From positions 930,001 to 994,000 of the forward strand of contig NZ_CP070353.1 in assembly GCF_016919405.1 (NCBI RefSeq): a DNA stretch of 64,000 nucleotides. The letters are read 5' to 3'. This DNA is from Ensifer sp. PDNC004 (GTDB taxonomy: Bacteria; Pseudomonadota; Alphaproteobacteria; Rhizobiales; Rhizobiaceae). The notes below the pieces were generated by a model, which was given only the letters and a program-made list of their open reading frames with translations, ran no database searches and was not told the origin of the DNA. Of this stretch, positions 62,354-64,000 are shown one piece after another. Position 1 is the first letter of the stretch. Each line of letters begins with the position of its first letter. The position numbers and the translations under genes were made by a program.

Positions 62354-63883
62354 TTAGGGTTGGGGGATGCCGAAGATGTAGTAGCGGATGCCGATGGGGG
62401 CGTAGGCGCCTGAGGTGCGCCAGTTTCCGGGGCTGTCGCCACGATTATAGTAATCGCCGACATTGCCCCGGAAGGTATGGAACCGGACGTTGTTCTGCGT
62501 GAGCTCGCAATAGGTGCTTTCGCCGGCATGGTACTGGTTGCCGTTGTAGATGTACTTCAGCCGCTTCACGAACGGCAGGCGCCACATCGCGCTCCATGAC
62601 ATCGGGAGGTTGTTCTGTCCGATACTCGAACCATCGCCTGCGCCGTGTTGGGTCAGGTATTTCACCATCGGGAACATGCCGGTTCCGTCGAACGGGATAT
62701 CCGTGATCACGTCGTTGCCGGCGCCGACAGCGAAATACCCCTCTTTCAGGATCTGCACCTGCGGCCAGCGGGTATCGATGATGATGTCGGGCCAGCTCGG
62801 AGGATCTGCGGAACCGGGGCGCAGCAACTGCACGACATCGCGCGTGCCGTCGTTGAACTGCCGGAACACCTTGTTCGAGCCTCCCGTCGGGGGGCTCGTA
62901 TCCTCCAGATAGAGCATGAACCGTGCTCGCATCGCCTTGCTGGCGTCGAAGTAGATCTTGGTGCCGTCGAACCAGTACTCCGCGCCGAAATCGAGGACCT
63001 GCGGATTTGACGGATACATGATCGCCGCGCTGTCATAGAAATGAACATCGAGCGCGATGGTGTCAGGCAAGGGGATGCCGGTCTCGTAGAAGCTCACTCC
63101 GGCAGGGAGGGCAATATCACCGGCCGCCACCACCTTTACAGGAACTCGCGAGCTATCAAATGCAAGCTGCGCCGGCGTCGCCGTATCAACGTTGTAGCCC
63201 GGCTTGGCGACCTTCATGAACTGCGAGTTGATCTTGATGGTCTTGGTGCCGTTCGGCGCCAAGGCCGGGGCGTCATCCGGAGCGACATTGTTTCCCGGCA
63301 GGTTCCACACGTTCAGCCGCTTGTCCCGCGACCGGAACTTGTTGAACGCGTCGATACCGTCATTCGGCGTGACGATGATCGGCATCCCGTAGGCGAAGGT
63401 CCCCAGATTGTTGTTGAGAACCATGTTCTCTGCCCACCCGATCTGGGCATAGTTCCCGACGGCATAATACCCGCCCTGACCATGGTAGTATTCTCCGCTG
63501 TCAGTCCAGGCGACCATCTGCTGATTGTAGCGGTTGCTCCCGCCACCCTTTTTGGCTTTCACGTCGAACAGCGGGACGTTGTAGCGCAGCGTCGGGAACG
63601 CGCTGTTGCGAAAGCCCCAGAGGGTGCCGCTGGCTACGGTCACGGACATGTATGTGAACGTCGCGGAATTGCTTCCTGGCGGGTAGTAAGTGACGCCGCT
63701 GCCCGGCTGGAACGTGTTGACCACCCAGATGTCACACAAGCTCGCCTGAATGCCGAACTTGCTGTTGTAGAGGAACTTCCACCGCTCACTATCCGGAGTC
63801 GAATAGGGATTGTCGGCGTTGTTCTTCATGATCTTGATCGCACCGGAGCCGGTGTAGTCGTTGCCTATTCTGATCCGAGCCAT
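62354..63883 (-). CDS. Phage structural protein (tail/fibre-like), 509 aa
   Basis: Begins MARIRIGNDYTGSGAIKIMK. It is rich in Gly, Asn, Tyr and beta-prone segments (QGGYYAVGNYAQIGWAENMV, FDGTKIYFDASKAMRARFML), lacks a signal peptide and ends GIRYYIFGIPQP. The composition suits a tail or receptor-binding protein; no named domain recognised. Its ATG overlaps the stop of the preceding gene (TGATGG). Confidence 0.7.
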   Translation of the reverse strand: MARIRIGNDYTGSGAIKIMKNNADNPYSTPDSERWKFLYNSKFGIQASLCDIWVVNTFQPGSGVTYYPPGSNSATFTYMSVTVASGTLWGFRNSAFPTLRYNVPLFDVKAKKGGGSNRYNQQMVAWTDSGEYYHGQGGYYAVGNYAQIGWAENMVLNNNLGTFAYGMPIIVTPNDGIDAFNKFRSRDKRLNVWNLPGNNVAPDDAPALAPNGTKTIKINSQFMKVAKPGYNVDTATPAQLAFDSSRVPVKVVAAGDIALPAGVSFYETGIPLPDTIALDVHFYDSAAIMYPSNPQVLDFGAEYWFDGTKIYFDASKAMRARFMLYLEDTSPPTGGSNKVFRQFNDGTRDVVQLLRPGSADPPSWPDIIIDTRWPQVQILKEGYFAVGAGNDVITDIPFDGTGMFPMVKYLTQHGAGDGSSIGQNNLPMSWSAMWRLPFVKRLKYIYNGNQYHAGESTYCELTQNNVRFHTFRGNVGDYYNRGDSPGNWRTSGAYAPIGIRYYIFGIPQP

Positions 63884-64000
63884 CAGGTAAAAACCTCCAT
63901 GCCGCCGTTGTTGAAATCCAGCAGGAGTTTGCCATTGACGCTCCGGGCGATGCCCGAAAAGTAGGCGTCACCGAAGTTGGCCGAGATTGCCGAGAGGCTG
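63883..64000 (-). CDS. C-terminal end of upstream phage gene (cut by window edge)
   Basis: Only 38 codons are visible, ending LLLDFNNGGMEVFT and a stop overlapping the next ATG by one base. The small polar C-terminus fits a phage structural protein. Too little is visible to name it. Confidence 0.6.
   Translation of the reverse strand, partial: SLSAISANFGDAYFSGIARSVNGKLLLDFNNGGMEVFT

Overview
The window reads as chromosomal DNA of a Rhizobiaceae alphaproteobacterium, most likely Ensifer/Sinorhizobium. The evidence is GC-rich coding, an alphaproteobacterial-type LexA box (GTTC-N7-GTTC), class II NrdJ, the greA-lpsB-glycosyltransferase-lrp locus, trxB followed by an LsrB-type regulator, and tandem AbcR-type sRNAs directly behind lsrB. 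The species call is inference from gene order and protein family; no database search was possible.

Layout. 1-2.6 kb: a GNAT fragment, an ArsR-SRPBCC pair behind a 22-bp-arm palindrome, and a DUF4864 protein. 2.65-6.6 kb (minus strand): coaD, two cyclophilins, queA and tgt. 6.8-14.5 kb: two membrane micro-ORFs, MATE and MFS exporters, a LysR/aldo-keto reductase divergon, a zinc metallopeptidase and a zinc alcohol dehydrogenase. 14.8-24.5 kb: carB, a DUF6894 protein, an MFS exporter under a SoxR-like operator, greA, then LPS-core glycosyltransferases (lpsB and two more) and lrp. 25.1-34.3 kb: trxB, lsrB, two AbcR sRNAs, an ArsR/Old Yellow Enzyme pair, an aminoglycoside kinase-like gene, a cupin-XRE regulator, a PAT-like acetyltransferase, a lytic transglycosylase and an NAD-epimerase/LysR divergon. 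34.4-48.6 kb: gyrA, marC, ssb, uvrA, a DUF72 protein, nrdJ and GNAT genes. ssb and uvrA share one SOS box; nrdJ has a pair of NrdR-like boxes.

From about 48.7 kb the character changes. There is a chimeric or truncated alcohol dehydrogenase, an intact tRNA-Ala(CGC) followed by a broken tRNA-Thr piece, two paralogous secreted proteins with DPF-repeat tails, then lexA with its own SOS boxes. After lexA come a small secreted protein, a stand-alone LigD-type ligase and a run of small unknown genes (zinc ribbons, a thermonuclease, micro-proteins). The right end (59.2-64 kb) is a prophage, read on the minus strand: a structural protein, a tail-associated protein, then a lysis cassette of GH19-type endolysin, overlapping Rz/Rz1-like spanins and a DUF1515 protein. 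It continues past the edge.

Functional threads: DNA-damage control (lexA, uvrA, ssb, gyrA, LigD-like ligase), redox and electrophile defence (trxB, lsrB, OYE with ArsR, SoxR-like box, AKR), nucleotide supply (carB, nrdJ), envelope LPS core, and tRNA queuosine. The most unusual observations are a Tgt that keeps only one of four zinc ligands, the long palindrome over the ArsR ribosome-binding site, paired dyads in front of both AbcR genes, and the micro-protein family flanking the phage lysis genes.
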